DNA from: JAGPCK01 sp964535575
GTDB taxonomy: Bacteria; Bacteroidota; Bacteroidia; UKL13-3
Direction of reading: 5' to 3'
Length of the DNA: 64,000 nt
NCBI GenBank assembly: GCA_964535575.1
Contig: CAZHTC010000001.1
Coordinates: 124,001-188,000, forward strand
Shown here piece after piece: positions 1 to 9,511 of this stretch. Position 1 is the stretch's first letter. Each line of letters starts with the position of its first letter. A program made the translations under genes and the position numbers. The notes below the pieces were generated by a model. It was not told the DNA's origin. It ran no database searches and was given only the letters and a program-made list of their open reading frames with translations.

Positions 1-94
1 CAAAAGTAATAAATACCTGTTAATTAGCTTAGCAAAGATTTCATTCTAAACTAAGGCAGCTAAATTTTCGTTATACTGGCTATATTGCAACAAA

Positions 95-2377
95 ATGAAA
101 CTCGTAAAAATAGTTACATTGATTTTGTTTACAGGGGTTTTCGCCAACCTGAATGCTCAAAACGGAGCAACAGGAAGCTGGAAAGTACACCTGCCTTTTC
201 AAACCGCTTCAACCCTTACAGCAGATAACCATAGAATTTATGTGGGAGGGCCCAGCGGCATTTTTACCTATGGCATTGACGATAGAGAACTGGAACTGTG
301 GGACAAAAGCCGTGGCCTGGCTTCCCTTTCCGTTAATGTGCTTAAATACTCCCCGGATTTGGATGTATTGATGATTGTTTATCAAAACGCTGATATTGAT
401 TTGATAAAAAACGGGGTTATATATAATCTTCCGGATATTGCCCGAAAGCAAATGGTAGGTGAAAAACGTATCAGTCATATTTATTTCAATGGTCAATATG
501 CTTACCTCTCGGGTTCGTTGGGAATTATTGTGGTTGATATATTAAAGCGTGAAATAAAAGACTCGTACACGAATATCGGTCCTGCAGCCACTACTGTGGA
601 AGTAAACGGGTGTACCATTTACCACGATTCAATTTATGCTGCAACCCATAAAGGTATTTTACGGGCAAGCATTCACAGTCCCAACCTGGCCGATTATAAT
701 TACTGGTCGCTGTTTAAGTCCAGTTCAAAAAGTAAGCTCATACACACCTATAACAACAAATTATTTGCTGAAGTAGATACGGTTATGTACACCTTCACCT
801 CGTCAGGAGCTACTTTTTTACGAGACGGGATAACACGCAGCAACTACGATATCAGCGATAATTTTGGCAATCTTATCATCAGCCAGAATGATGGAATAAC
901 TATTTTTTGGAAAGAAAATCCGGACATCTCAATCAAAATAGATTTAGACAATCCCGTAAGATCTATAACGGGTACAAACAAACAACTTCTTTTTTTAAGT
1001 TATTACCAGAACGGGCTTAACTATGCCAACACCTTCACCGGCCAGATTGATTCCGATATTCATCCCAACGGACCGGTAGCCATCTCGGGGGCCGACATTT
1101 GTACAGACGGAAATGATGTATATGTGGCCGGAGGAAATCCGGAAAGCTGGTACCTTGGATATAATTTTAATCTTTACTATAAATACAGCAATGGATTATG
1201 GAGCAGTTGTGTTACCAAACAATGTGCACTCGACACAGCATCCGACATTGTGGCCATTGCATCCAATTCGATTACCAATAAATTATATTTAGGTTCATTC
1301 GGGCGCGGACTTTACGAAAAAGATGAAGTCACACAGGAAGTAAAAGCCTACAATGAAACCAACAGTTCATTAGGTCGTCCGCCATCCGATATTAATCGTC
1401 CGTTAAACATTTCGGGCCTTAAAGTTGACCCGAACGGAAATTTATGGGTGAGCAATTACGGATCGTCAAGTCCGCTGAGTGTGCTTACCCCCGAAGGAAA
1501 CTGGAAAAACTTCACCTTCCCCGGTGCTCTTGGCAATCAAAATTCGCTCACTGATATTGATATTGACAACAGTGGATACAAATGGGTGGTAGCCGTGCGC
1601 TCGGTTGGGTTACTGGTTTTTGACGATAACGGAACTATTGACAACACTGCTGATGATCGGTACCGTGTGCTTAAACAGGGTGCCGGAAACGGAGGACTGC
1701 CCAGCAACGATGTGCTGTGTGCCACCAAAGACCGTGACGGAGAAATTTGGGTAGGAACACAGGCGGGCCTGGCTGTAGTATTTGACCCGGCCAATGTATT
1801 TGAGGGATCAGAAGCTGCACAGGTAATTATTGGAACCGGATCAAATGCCGCCTACCTGCTGGGTAACGCTTATATCAATTGCATCACCGTTGACGGAGGT
1901 AACAGAAAATGGATAGGCACAAAAACCGGAGTATGGCTTTTATCACCCGATGGAAATAAAACGATTGCCAATTTTACGGAGGATAACAGCCCACTTATCT
2001 CAAACAATGTATTGGATATTGCCATCAATCCGGTAACGGGTGAAGTGGTGATGATTACTGATAAAGGTCTTATTTCATACTTTGGCGATGGTACCGAAGG
2101 AGCCGATAAACACGGAGATGTTTTTGTATTTCCCAACCCGGTGCGACACGACTTTGCAGGGGTAGTTTCTATAAGAGGCTTGCCCGAAAAAGCCAATGTA
2201 AAAATTACAGATATTACCGGTGCATTAGTTTATGAAACTGTTTCAAACGGTGGAATGGCCACCTGGAACGGAAGAAATTTTAACGGAACAAGAGTAGCTA
2301 CCGGGGTATACCTGGTTTTTACATCCAACAAAGATGGAAGTGATAACCTGGCAAGTAAAATTTTGTTTATTAACTAA
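95..2377 (+). CDS. porZ: Type IX secretion system protein PorZ (beta-propeller, C-terminal sorting domain)
   Basis: The 760-residue protein begins with a signal peptide (about residues 1-21, ending LNAQ). The region after it (SWKVHLPFQTASTL, then repeats such as NRIYVGG and YAYLSGSLGIIVVD) matches the PorZ N-terminal propeller, and later blades such as GEIWVGTQAGLAVV and RKWIGTKTGVWLL are two-component-regulator propeller repeats. The last ~80 residues (from VFVFPNPV to ILFIN, with TGVYLV) form a type A T9SS sorting domain. In Porphyromonas gingivalis PorZ sits on the cell surface, binds anionic LPS and supplies it to the PorU sortase. It is the first gene of a row with two glycosyltransferases and recO; only 11 bases separate it from the next start. 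The ATG at 95 is the only start that keeps the signal peptide. Confidence 0.88.
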   Translation: MKLVKIVTLILFTGVFANLNAQNGATGSWKVHLPFQTASTLTADNHRIYVGGPSGIFTYGIDDRELELWDKSRGLASLSVNVLKYSPDLDVLMIVYQNADIDLIKNGVIYNLPDIARKQMVGEKRISHIYFNGQYAYLSGSLGIIVVDILKREIKDSYTNIGPAATTVEVNGCTIYHDSIYAATHKGILRASIHSPNLADYNYWSLFKSSSKSKLIHTYNNKLFAEVDTVMYTFTSSGATFLRDGITRSNYDISDNFGNLIISQNDGITIFWKENPDISIKIDLDNPVRSITGTNKQLLFLSYYQNGLNYANTFTGQIDSDIHPNGPVAISGADICTDGNDVYVAGGNPESWYLGYNFNLYYKYSNGLWSSCVTKQCALDTASDIVAIASNSITNKLYLGSFGRGLYEKDEVTQEVKAYNETNSSLGRPPSDINRPLNISGLKVDPNGNLWVSNYGSSSPLSVLTPEGNWKNFTFPGALGNQNSLTDIDIDNSGYKWVVAVRSVGLLVFDDNGTIDNTADDRYRVLKQGAGNGGLPSNDVLCATKDRDGEIWVGTQAGLAVVFDPANVFEGSEAAQVIIGTGSNAAYLLGNAYINCITVDGGNRKWIGTKTGVWLLSPDGNKTIANFTEDNSPLISNNVLDIAINPVTGEVVMITDKGLISYFGDGTEGADKHGDVFVFPNPVRHDFAGVVSIRGLPEKANVKITDITGALVYETVSNGGMATWNGRNFNGTRVATGVYLVFTSNKDGSDNLASKILFIN

Positions 2378-2388
2378 AGTATTACTGA

Positions 2389-4275
2389 ATGTTTCAGCAC
2401 TGGCTAATTCTCTCATCACGTAAGTACTTTTATCCTCTCATTTTTTTTATCCTTCTGTCAGTAATTTATTTGCTTTGTGGTGTTTTCGAAGCACTGCCTC
2501 TGGCACCACAGAGTATTCATGCGTGGGCGCAAAGCGACCGGGCATCAGTAGCAGCTATCTACTACTATGAAAAAATGGATTTGTTTCACCCCAGAGTGTA
2601 TAACCTGCTCAATGGTACTGGCTACACGGGAATGGAATTCCCGCTCATTAATTATTCAGCGGCCTGCCTCTATAAAGTATTCGGTTTTCATAATTTCTGG
2701 TACCGATTTCTGGTTATGTGTATTGTCACCACAGGAATGTACGCCTCCTTCCGGATTGCCTGCGATGTGCTGAATCATAAACCTGCTGCACTTTTTATCA
2801 CACTGCTTTGGGTTTTATCCCCGGTATTCCTGTTTTATACCCCCAACTTTCTATCGGATGCAGCAAGCCTGGGATTTATAATGATAGCCTGGCTGGCTTT
2901 CTTTCAACTTCAGAAAAAGTTTTCGGTTCGTTGGCTGATGGTACTCTTTTTCTTTGGCACCTTTGCCACTCTTGTTAAAATCACGTCTTCCATATCCATA
3001 TTAAGTATGATCGGGCTTTTGCTACCGCACTATCTGAAGTGGCTGAGTATTGACCCAAAAAACCTGTTTACACACAAACACTGGCTAATAAGTTCGCTCC
3101 TGCTAACGCTTTTTATCACATCAGGATGGTATCAATATGCGGCTTATCTAAACGTAGCCAATTTTTCTGAGATGTTTCACCTTGGAATAAGCCCTCCCGA
3201 AAATTTTTCTGAAGCAATCAGTATCCTGAGAAAATTTCCCGATTTTTTTCTGTATGACTATTACTCTCCGTTTACTTTAATAACCATTGTGTGCCTTGTT
3301 CCCCTATTGGCTATCCTGTCAAAAAAAATCAATCGTATGATGGGATTACTCGTGCTGGGAATGGGTGCAGCCAACGGGTGTTTTATCTACCTGCAGCTGC
3401 AAAAATACCTTCCGCACGACTACTACATTCTAACCATCTTACCCTGGGTATTCTTCCTGTTTGTCACCACCGCTAAACTGATTTTAGAAAAAATAACAGT
3501 CGGAAAATTTAAAACAACCATACTGATTTTACTTGCAGGTATTCTATGTTACAACACTGCTTACTGCAAACGTTTGCTCACCTACCGGTATGACCAGAAT
3601 AACTCCAGCTACTATGAAAGTGCCTTTCATGCGTATTACAATGTACAACCGATACTAAGAGAAAAAGGTATAAATCGTACCGATACCATTATTACCCTGG
3701 TTGATTATACTCCAAACCTCTCCCTATATCTGATGGGTAATAAGGGATACAGTCTTATCGATAAGGATTACGGCCCGGGACTGCTGTTTCTTATTGAAGA
3801 ACGGAATGCCAAATACCTAATCACTAACCGGGAAATATCAACCTGGGATCCGTTTGTGCGAAAAGTTATTGGCAAACCTGTATTTAAACATCAGAACCTC
3901 CGGATATACAAACCTAAACGCAATCAACTCATCCGTCATCTGATGGACTCTGCTCTGGACGCACGATTTGTTCTTCCCTATCAGATTATGAAAGAAATTG
4001 ATTACTGGGGTGAAAATATTAAAAATTTTGCCGCTTACCTTCAACTGCCCCTGCGTAATGTTGAAAGGCAAAATGCACTGAAATGGTTCAGGGTGATTGA
4101 TTCGGATTTAACCATCAGGTTTGGTGAATATAAAAAGAATCATACAGGAGAAGAGCAGGTGTTGCGGAATAAATTTGCAGCAGACCAAAAACTGGGAAGA
4201 GAAGAAAAATATGTATGGGAAAACCCCTACCAAACCTGGTTTCGTGATCTGGAGAAAAACATACCTGATGAATAA
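2389..4275 (+). CDS. ArnT/PMT-like integral-membrane glycosyltransferase (first of tandem pair)
   Basis: The 628-residue protein has about ten hydrophobic segments in its first ~400 residues, then a soluble domain. After the first membrane segment comes SIHAWAQSDRAS, whose Asp sits where GT-C enzymes of the ArnT/PMT class place the catalytic acid of the first external loop. GMEFPLINYSAACLYKVFGF and a C-terminal LYLMGNKGYS are shared with the next gene. GT-C enzymes of this class move a sugar from a polyprenyl-phosphate donor onto lipid A, another glycolipid or protein on the periplasmic face. Donor and acceptor here are unknown. It lies 11 bases after porZ, which suggests co-transcription and a possible role in making the glycolipid used by the T9SS; that is inference. 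Confidence 0.75.
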   Translation: MFQHWLILSSRKYFYPLIFFILLSVIYLLCGVFEALPLAPQSIHAWAQSDRASVAAIYYYEKMDLFHPRVYNLLNGTGYTGMEFPLINYSAACLYKVFGFHNFWYRFLVMCIVTTGMYASFRIACDVLNHKPAALFITLLWVLSPVFLFYTPNFLSDAASLGFIMIAWLAFFQLQKKFSVRWLMVLFFFGTFATLVKITSSISILSMIGLLLPHYLKWLSIDPKNLFTHKHWLISSLLLTLFITSGWYQYAAYLNVANFSEMFHLGISPPENFSEAISILRKFPDFFLYDYYSPFTLITIVCLVPLLAILSKKINRMMGLLVLGMGAANGCFIYLQLQKYLPHDYYILTILPWVFFLFVTTAKLILEKITVGKFKTTILILLAGILCYNTAYCKRLLTYRYDQNNSSYYESAFHAYYNVQPILREKGINRTDTIITLVDYTPNLSLYLMGNKGYSLIDKDYGPGLLFLIEERNAKYLITNREISTWDPFVRKVIGKPVFKHQNLRIYKPKRNQLIRHLMDSALDARFVLPYQIMKEIDYWGENIKNFAAYLQLPLRNVERQNALKWFRVIDSDLTIRFGEYKKNHTGEEQVLRNKFAADQKLGREEKYVWENPYQTWFRDLEKNIPDE

Positions 4276-4320
4276 GCATTATTTTTGACAACGTGTTAAG
4301 TTATGTAACTGCCCTCGCAA

Positions 4321-6231
4321 ATGACCAACAATAATTCACCTTTTGCAAAATATACAGCATTTTCAAAACAGCATTTTCATACCTCGGGTACCTGGCTCCT
4401 GCTGCTCCTTTTCATGGCCTTTGTTTATTACAAGGGATTGGTTTGGCAATCACTAAATATACCTCCTCAGTCACTTCATATTTCTGCACAATGCGACCGG
4501 GCAAGCATAGCCAGTAATTTCTATGAAGAAGACATGAACATTTTCCTTCCTAAAATCAATAACATGGAAAGAAAGACAGGTATTGCTGCTGCCGAATTCC
4601 CTTTGATACCCTACCTGGCAGCCTGCTGCTACCAAGTATTCGGATTCCATAATTTCTGGTTCCGTTTTATCACCTTTATTTTCTTTTCTGCAGGTTTTAT
4701 CTTTTCGTTCAAATTGTCCCTTTTACTCACCGACAATAAAACCATCTCTTACCTCGTCTGCATTTTATGGCTCTGTTCGCCCACTTTGCTTTACTATATA
4801 CCCAATTTTAATCCGGATCCGGCTGCCTTGGGTGTAACCATGGTAGCTTGGTATTACTTTTTTTTATGGCAGAAAAAACAACATTTCCCTTATCTGTTAA
4901 TACTGGGCTTTAGCTGTTCACTGGCCATATTGTTAAAAGCATCAGCAGCCATCAGTATTATTGCAATGCTGTTATTACTTGTTATTGACACCACAGGTTG
5001 GCTTGATAAGGAAGGAAAAAGAATACTGCCCCAAAAAACCGCTTTGCTGGTCACCTTACTGTCTTCAGCCCTTCTTGCCTATTTTTGGTACGCTTATGCA
5101 AAAGCACTGAATGAAAAGTATTTTTCCGCCTTTTTTACACTTGAAACAAGAACCCCATCAAACACCAATCAGATATGGATGGTATGGGAAATTTTAAAAG
5201 ATAAATGGCTTGCCCATTATTATGCTCAGGAAACCCTTTGGCTTATCGCGCTGTTGCATTTGCTTCTTTTACTCCTGCATAAAAAAATACCCAGGCAACT
5301 ACTGATACTCACATGGATGCTGACTGTGGGCTCCCTTTCATTTATTTTCCTGATGTTTATTGCGTTTGAACATCACGATTACTACATCATTGCATTGTTG
5401 CCCTGGATTTTTTTCCTTTTCCTTTCATCCGGTATTGGATTAATGCACTGGCTTAAAAACAATATTATCCGGTTGGCTTTGGTATTGCTGGTTACTGAAT
5501 TCATTACTATAAACATTTCCTATTGCAATAAAAAAAATACTTTTCTCTACGATCTCAACAATACAGCTTTATATCAACCCGAGTTTTACGGATACTATGA
5601 CGCTGAACCGGCAATGCGTAGAGCCGGCATTGAAAGAAATGACTACATCGTCAGTATTACGGACCCGACTTATGATGTTTCACTTTACCTCATGAACCAG
5701 AAAGGATACACCATAACCGACAAAAAAGACATTAATAAAATTTTCAACCGGGTAATTTCGTGGGATGCAAAGTATGTGGTAACAAATTCTGACGAATGCC
5801 TGCCTGATTTACCTGTGGTAAAAAAACTCTTGGGAAATCCGGTATTGATACACAAAAACCTTAAGTTTTACAAAGTCAACCTAAAAGATACCGCCCTGAT
5901 TCATAAAATTCACCAAACCATCCACCAGCATATTGACCTACAGATTCACTTTTTTGACAACGACATACCCACACGGAGATACCACAAAGAATTCTGCCGC
6001 ATTACAGGTATATCGTATGATGCAGTGATGCACGATGCCTGCCTGTATCAGTTCAAAAACATTGAAAATACACTGACCCCTGCTTTAACCGAGTTTGCGT
6101 TGAAGAACTTTCATACCGATTCGATTTCTGACGGAATAGTGAATGCCTTTTCCGACCACCGGAACCTGGATTCAATATCCCGTTATGTTCTGCTTCATCC
6201 CTACCGGTCATGGTTTAATCATTTTGACTAA
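4321..6231 (+). CDS. ArnT/PMT-like integral-membrane glycosyltransferase (second of tandem pair)
   Basis: This 636-residue paralogue of the preceding gene keeps the same order of motifs: SLHISAQCDRAS after the first membrane segment, AAEFPLIPYLAACCYQVFGF, HNFWFRF, EHHDYYIIALLPWIFF and VSLYLMNQKGYT. It has about ten membrane segments followed by a soluble C-terminal domain that is less conserved between the copies. Both copies keep the loop-1 Asp, so both are probably active, perhaps on different sugars or at successive steps. The gap to the first copy is 45 bases and only 2 bases separate its stop from recO, so translation of recO may be coupled to it. Substrates cannot be read from the sequence. 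Confidence 0.75.
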   Translation: MTNNNSPFAKYTAFSKQHFHTSGTWLLLLLFMAFVYYKGLVWQSLNIPPQSLHISAQCDRASIASNFYEEDMNIFLPKINNMERKTGIAAAEFPLIPYLAACCYQVFGFHNFWFRFITFIFFSAGFIFSFKLSLLLTDNKTISYLVCILWLCSPTLLYYIPNFNPDPAALGVTMVAWYYFFLWQKKQHFPYLLILGFSCSLAILLKASAAISIIAMLLLLVIDTTGWLDKEGKRILPQKTALLVTLLSSALLAYFWYAYAKALNEKYFSAFFTLETRTPSNTNQIWMVWEILKDKWLAHYYAQETLWLIALLHLLLLLLHKKIPRQLLILTWMLTVGSLSFIFLMFIAFEHHDYYIIALLPWIFFLFLSSGIGLMHWLKNNIIRLALVLLVTEFITINISYCNKKNTFLYDLNNTALYQPEFYGYYDAEPAMRRAGIERNDYIVSITDPTYDVSLYLMNQKGYTITDKKDINKIFNRVISWDAKYVVTNSDECLPDLPVVKKLLGNPVLIHKNLKFYKVNLKDTALIHKIHQTIHQHIDLQIHFFDNDIPTRRYHKEFCRITGISYDAVMHDACLYQFKNIENTLTPALTEFALKNFHTDSISDGIVNAFSDHRNLDSISRYVLLHPYRSWFNHFD

Positions 6232-6233
6232 TA

Positions 6234-6959
6234 ATGCTTTTCAGTTCAAAAGCCATCGTTATACGAACCATAAAATACTCCGAAACAAGCGTGATTGCAA
6301 AGCTGTACACGCGCCAGTTTGGAATGCAATCCTATATGATACGCGGTGTGCGAACCAGTAAAAGTTCGGGCATTAAACCTGCACAGTTGCTCAACCTCAA
6401 TTTACTTGAAATAGTAGCTTACCGTAAACAAAATACCGAACTGCAAAACATAAAAGAAATGCGTTGCACACCGGCCTTATCAAACCTGCATACTGATTTT
6501 ATCAAAACAGCTATCGGGATGTTTATGGCCGAGTTGATGCACAAGTGCATTGTAGAAGAAGAACCGAACGAAGTGCTTTTTGATTTTGCGCAGGAATGTA
6601 TTACCCGATTGGATGAGACACCACACAACACCTCTTTTTTTCCAGCGTGGTTTATGATACACCTGAGCCGCTACCTGGGTTTTGAACCCAAAGGCGAAGT
6701 AGAAAACCAGGAAGTATTTGATATGGAAGAAGGAATATTTACACAGGATGCAGCCGGCTTATTAAATATTATTCCTTACCCGTTATCCGGCCTGCTCCAC
6801 CAACTCAAACAATCGGATCTGAGCAATTATCATGTAATAACAAGCAACCACCTGCAACGAAATTCGTTATTGGAACACCTTATCACCTATTACAAATTAC
6901 ACCACCTGAATATTGGCGAAATTAAGTCCCATAGGGTGCTGGGTGAAGTGTTGGGATAA
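6234..6959 (+). CDS. recO: DNA repair protein RecO
   Basis: The 241-residue product opens with the RecO OB-fold (SKAIVIRTIKYSETSVIAKLYT, then MIRGVR) and continues into the helical RecO C domain, matching the usual length of ~240 residues. RecO works with RecR to load RecA onto SSB-coated single-stranded DNA in recombinational gap repair. It lies 2 bases downstream of the second glycosyltransferase and ends 2 bases before the convergent rmuC stop, leaving no room for an intrinsic terminator. I recall porZ and recO as neighbours in other Bacteroidota; here two glycosyltransferases separate them. Confidence 0.92.
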   Translation: MLFSSKAIVIRTIKYSETSVIAKLYTRQFGMQSYMIRGVRTSKSSGIKPAQLLNLNLLEIVAYRKQNTELQNIKEMRCTPALSNLHTDFIKTAIGMFMAELMHKCIVEEEPNEVLFDFAQECITRLDETPHNTSFFPAWFMIHLSRYLGFEPKGEVENQEVFDMEEGIFTQDAAGLLNIIPYPLSGLLHQLKQSDLSNYHVITSNHLQRNSLLEHLITYYKLHHLNIGEIKSHRVLGEVLG

Positions 6960-6961
6960 AT

Positions 6962-8302
6962 TTATTCCTCTTCTGATCTTTCAATCAGAGCCGGTGGTAA
7001 ATTTTTCGAAGTAATCGCTCCCATCTTTTTTAATTCCTGTACCCGGTTTACCAAATTTCCTCTCCCTTCTGAGAGTTTTTTCATGGCTTCCACATACGTG
7101 TTTTTAGAGCCGTCCAGTTTTTTGCCAAGATCAATCATATCCTCTACAAAGCCATTAAACTTGTCATACAGATCACCGGCCTTTCGGGCAATCTCTACGG
7201 CATTCCGGTTGTGATTTTCCTGACGCCAGATACTGGCAATGGTTCTTAATGTAGCAAGCAACGTACTCGGGCTTACTATCACTATATTCTTATCAAAGGC
7301 ATCATTAAACAACTGTGCATCCTGTTGCACCGATAAGGCAAAAGCCGGTTCAATGGGTATAAACAACAAGACAAAATCAAGACTTCGGATATGGTAAAGA
7401 TTCTGGTAATTTTTTTCGCTAAGCCCTTTTATGTGATTTCGAATGGATAAATTATGCTCCCTTAAAGCCGCCAGTTTTAACGTTTCATCTTCGGCCGAAT
7501 AAAACTTCTCATACCCCACCAGGGAAACTTTAGAGTCAATGATAAGTGTTTTTCCCTCCGGCAGATTTATGAGCACATCGGGTTGTAAACGTCTTCCATC
7601 TTCGGTGGTAAAACTTTGTTGCACACTATACTCCCTGTCTTTTACCAGGCCCGATTTTTCCAAAATAGTTTCGAGGATAAGCTCACCCCAGTTGCCCTGC
7701 GTTTTACTGTCACCTTTTAATGCTTTGGTGAGGTTTTGTGCCTCTGTAGTCATTTTCTGGTTCAACTCATACAGGCGTTGTATTTCTGTTTTAAGAGAGG
7801 CTTTTTCTTTATTCTCCGCATCGTAATTGTCCTGCACTTTTTTCTCAAAGTCTTTTATTTTTTCACCCAGCGGTTTTAATATCTGGTCAATATTCTCCTT
7901 ATTCTGTTCGGTAAATTTCCGGCTTTTTTCATCCAGTATTTTATTGGCTAAGTTTTCAAATTCTTTCGTAAACTTTTCCTGCAACTGCTGCAACTCTTGT
8001 TTCTGCTCAGTGAGTCTTACCTGCAGGTTATCATAATCAGCTTTGGTTTTGGAAAGCTGGGTTGAGAGTTGAAGTTTCTCTTCCCGTTCTGTTGTTAAAT
8101 CAGTTTCAATTTGCTTACGCTGCTCCTGCAACATCCGAATGGATTCGTCATTGCGTGATTGGGCTAACCTGGCCTGCTGTAATTCGTGATTCAGTGCACT
8201 TAGTTCATCACCGGCACCCGAAGTGGTTTGTTTCGATTTGCTGATAAAAAATCCGAGGGCTACCCCAATCAATAAACCAATCAAAAGAAAAAGAATGTCC
8301 AT
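6962..8302 (-). CDS. rmuC: RmuC family DNA recombination protein
   Basis: From the ATG at 8302 the protein has 446 residues: an N-terminal membrane anchor (MDILFLLIGLLIGVALGFFI), a long coiled coil (about 30-190), and the nuclease-like RmuC core (GNWGELILETILEKSGL, QPDVLINLPEGKTLIIDSKVSL, IVIVSPSTLLATLRTIASIWRQE). RmuC limits DNA inversions at short inverted repeats in E. coli. A longer reading frame reaches 8338, but the ATG at 8302 starts the anchor, follows a clear GGAGGAG, and lies only 4 bases after the MFS stop. That places it in an operon with the transporter upstream. It converges on recO. Confidence 0.9.
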   Translation of the reverse strand: MDILFLLIGLLIGVALGFFISKSKQTTSGAGDELSALNHELQQARLAQSRNDESIRMLQEQRKQIETDLTTEREEKLQLSTQLSKTKADYDNLQVRLTEQKQELQQLQEKFTKEFENLANKILDEKSRKFTEQNKENIDQILKPLGEKIKDFEKKVQDNYDAENKEKASLKTEIQRLYELNQKMTTEAQNLTKALKGDSKTQGNWGELILETILEKSGLVKDREYSVQQSFTTEDGRRLQPDVLINLPEGKTLIIDSKVSLVGYEKFYSAEDETLKLAALREHNLSIRNHIKGLSEKNYQNLYHIRSLDFVLLFIPIEPAFALSVQQDAQLFNDAFDKNIVIVSPSTLLATLRTIASIWRQENHNRNAVEIARKAGDLYDKFNGFVEDMIDLGKKLDGSKNTYVEAMKKLSEGRGNLVNRVQELKKMGAITSKNLPPALIERSEEE

Positions 8303-8306
8303 GATA

Positions 8307-9470
8307 TTATTTACTCCTCCATAATAAAACGGCAGCACTCAATGTCCCCGCAGCCGAGGCCACAAAGGTAACCGTTGGACCGAAATTCTGCCAAAGCAAT
8401 CCGGCTAAAAAACTGGCAGCTAAAAGCAATACACTGTTAAAACTGCTGTAAAACCCAATGGCGGTTGCCGTGTCCTTATTATCACTTTGATTGGTTAAGA
8501 TGGCTTTGGAACTTCCCTCAATAAAGGCTGAATAACCCCCGTAAAGAAAAAACACCCCAAACACCTGCCAGTGCGTGTTGGCTACCGTAATCAACCCATA
8601 GGTGAGTGCAAACAAAAACATGCCGATGAGTAAATTATTTTTTAACCCATACTGGTCGCCCAGTAATCCGGCCGGGTAAGCTAATATAGCATAAACCAGG
8701 TTATAGAATATATATACTGTAAGCAACGAAATATCATCAAATCCTTTGTATTTTAACAGCAGCAACAAAAACACATCCGAGCTGTTGAATAGCGTAAACA
8801 GTAGTAAGGCGGTAACGGTGGTTTTATATCCGGCCGTAGCCCTGTTCCAGTAACCCAGGTAAGAGAAAAATTTATTTTTCCCGATGGGAGCTGCGGTGGC
8901 AACTGCCTTTTTCTCCTTAATAATCATAGAGAGAGCCACCGTTAATACCCCCGGAATAAAGGCCAGTGTAAAAAGTGTTTTATAATCGCCCGGGAAAAAA
9001 CTGAGGTAAGCCAGTGCTACTAAAGGACCAATGGCCGCACCCAGGGTATCTAAAGCCCGGTGAAAACCAAAAACCTGTCCTTTATGTTCGGGAGTGGTTT
9101 CGTCCGATAACATAGCATCACGGGCACTGGTGCGCATACCTTTGCCCAGGCGGTCGAGGGTGCGGGCACCAAACACCCACAGGGGTAAACTAAACACCAC
9201 CATCAGTGGTTTGCTAATAGCACTCAACAAATAACCTAATTGCACAAAAGGCAGGCGCCTTCCGCTTTGATCACTCCACTTCCCAAAAAAACCTTTGCTT
9301 AAACCTGCGGTAGCCTCGGCCACCCCCTCCAACAAGCCAATTAGCACAATGGAAAATCCGATTTCTTTCAGATAAATGGGCATGACCGGATACAGCATTT
9401 CACCGGCTATATCGGTAAAAAGGCTTACGAAGGATAAGATAAGAATATTGCGCGTGAGGAATTTCTTCAT
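8307..9470 (-). CDS. MFS transporter
   Basis: This 387-residue protein has about twelve hydrophobic segments, the normal major-facilitator count. The loop after the second segment carries the motif-A signature GKWSDQSGRR, and DRLGKGMRTSARDAML is typical of a subgroup common in Bacteroidota and annotated only as MFS transporter. The substrate is unknown; the subgroup resembles drug or small-metabolite exporters. The stop overlaps the leader of rmuC (4-base gap to its ATG), so the two are probably one transcript. A TAGCTTTG box ends only 5 bases before the ATG. Confidence 0.82.
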   Translation of the reverse strand: MKKFLTRNILILSFVSLFTDIAGEMLYPVMPIYLKEIGFSIVLIGLLEGVAEATAGLSKGFFGKWSDQSGRRLPFVQLGYLLSAISKPLMVVFSLPLWVFGARTLDRLGKGMRTSARDAMLSDETTPEHKGQVFGFHRALDTLGAAIGPLVALAYLSFFPGDYKTLFTLAFIPGVLTVALSMIIKEKKAVATAAPIGKNKFFSYLGYWNRATAGYKTTVTALLLFTLFNSSDVFLLLLLKYKGFDDISLLTVYIFYNLVYAILAYPAGLLGDQYGLKNNLLIGMFLFALTYGLITVANTHWQVFGVFFLYGGYSAFIEGSSKAILTNQSDNKDTATAIGFYSSFNSVLLLAASFLAGLLWQNFGPTVTFVASAAGTLSAAVLLWRSK

Positions 9471-9475
9471 CAGGT

Positions 9476-9483
9476 CAAAGCTA
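9476..9483 (-). promoter_or_regulatory. Candidate -7 box of the MFS-rmuC operon
   Basis: On the minus strand this reads TAGCTTTG, matching the Bacteroidota -7 consensus TAnnTTTG. No good TTTG -33 box lies 19-22 bases upstream. If used, the start point would fall at or next to the MFS ATG (9470), giving a leaderless mRNA; a chance match is possible. Confidence 0.35.
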
Positions 9484-9511
9484 CTAATTATTGTTTGTTT
9501 CCCGCTGAACC

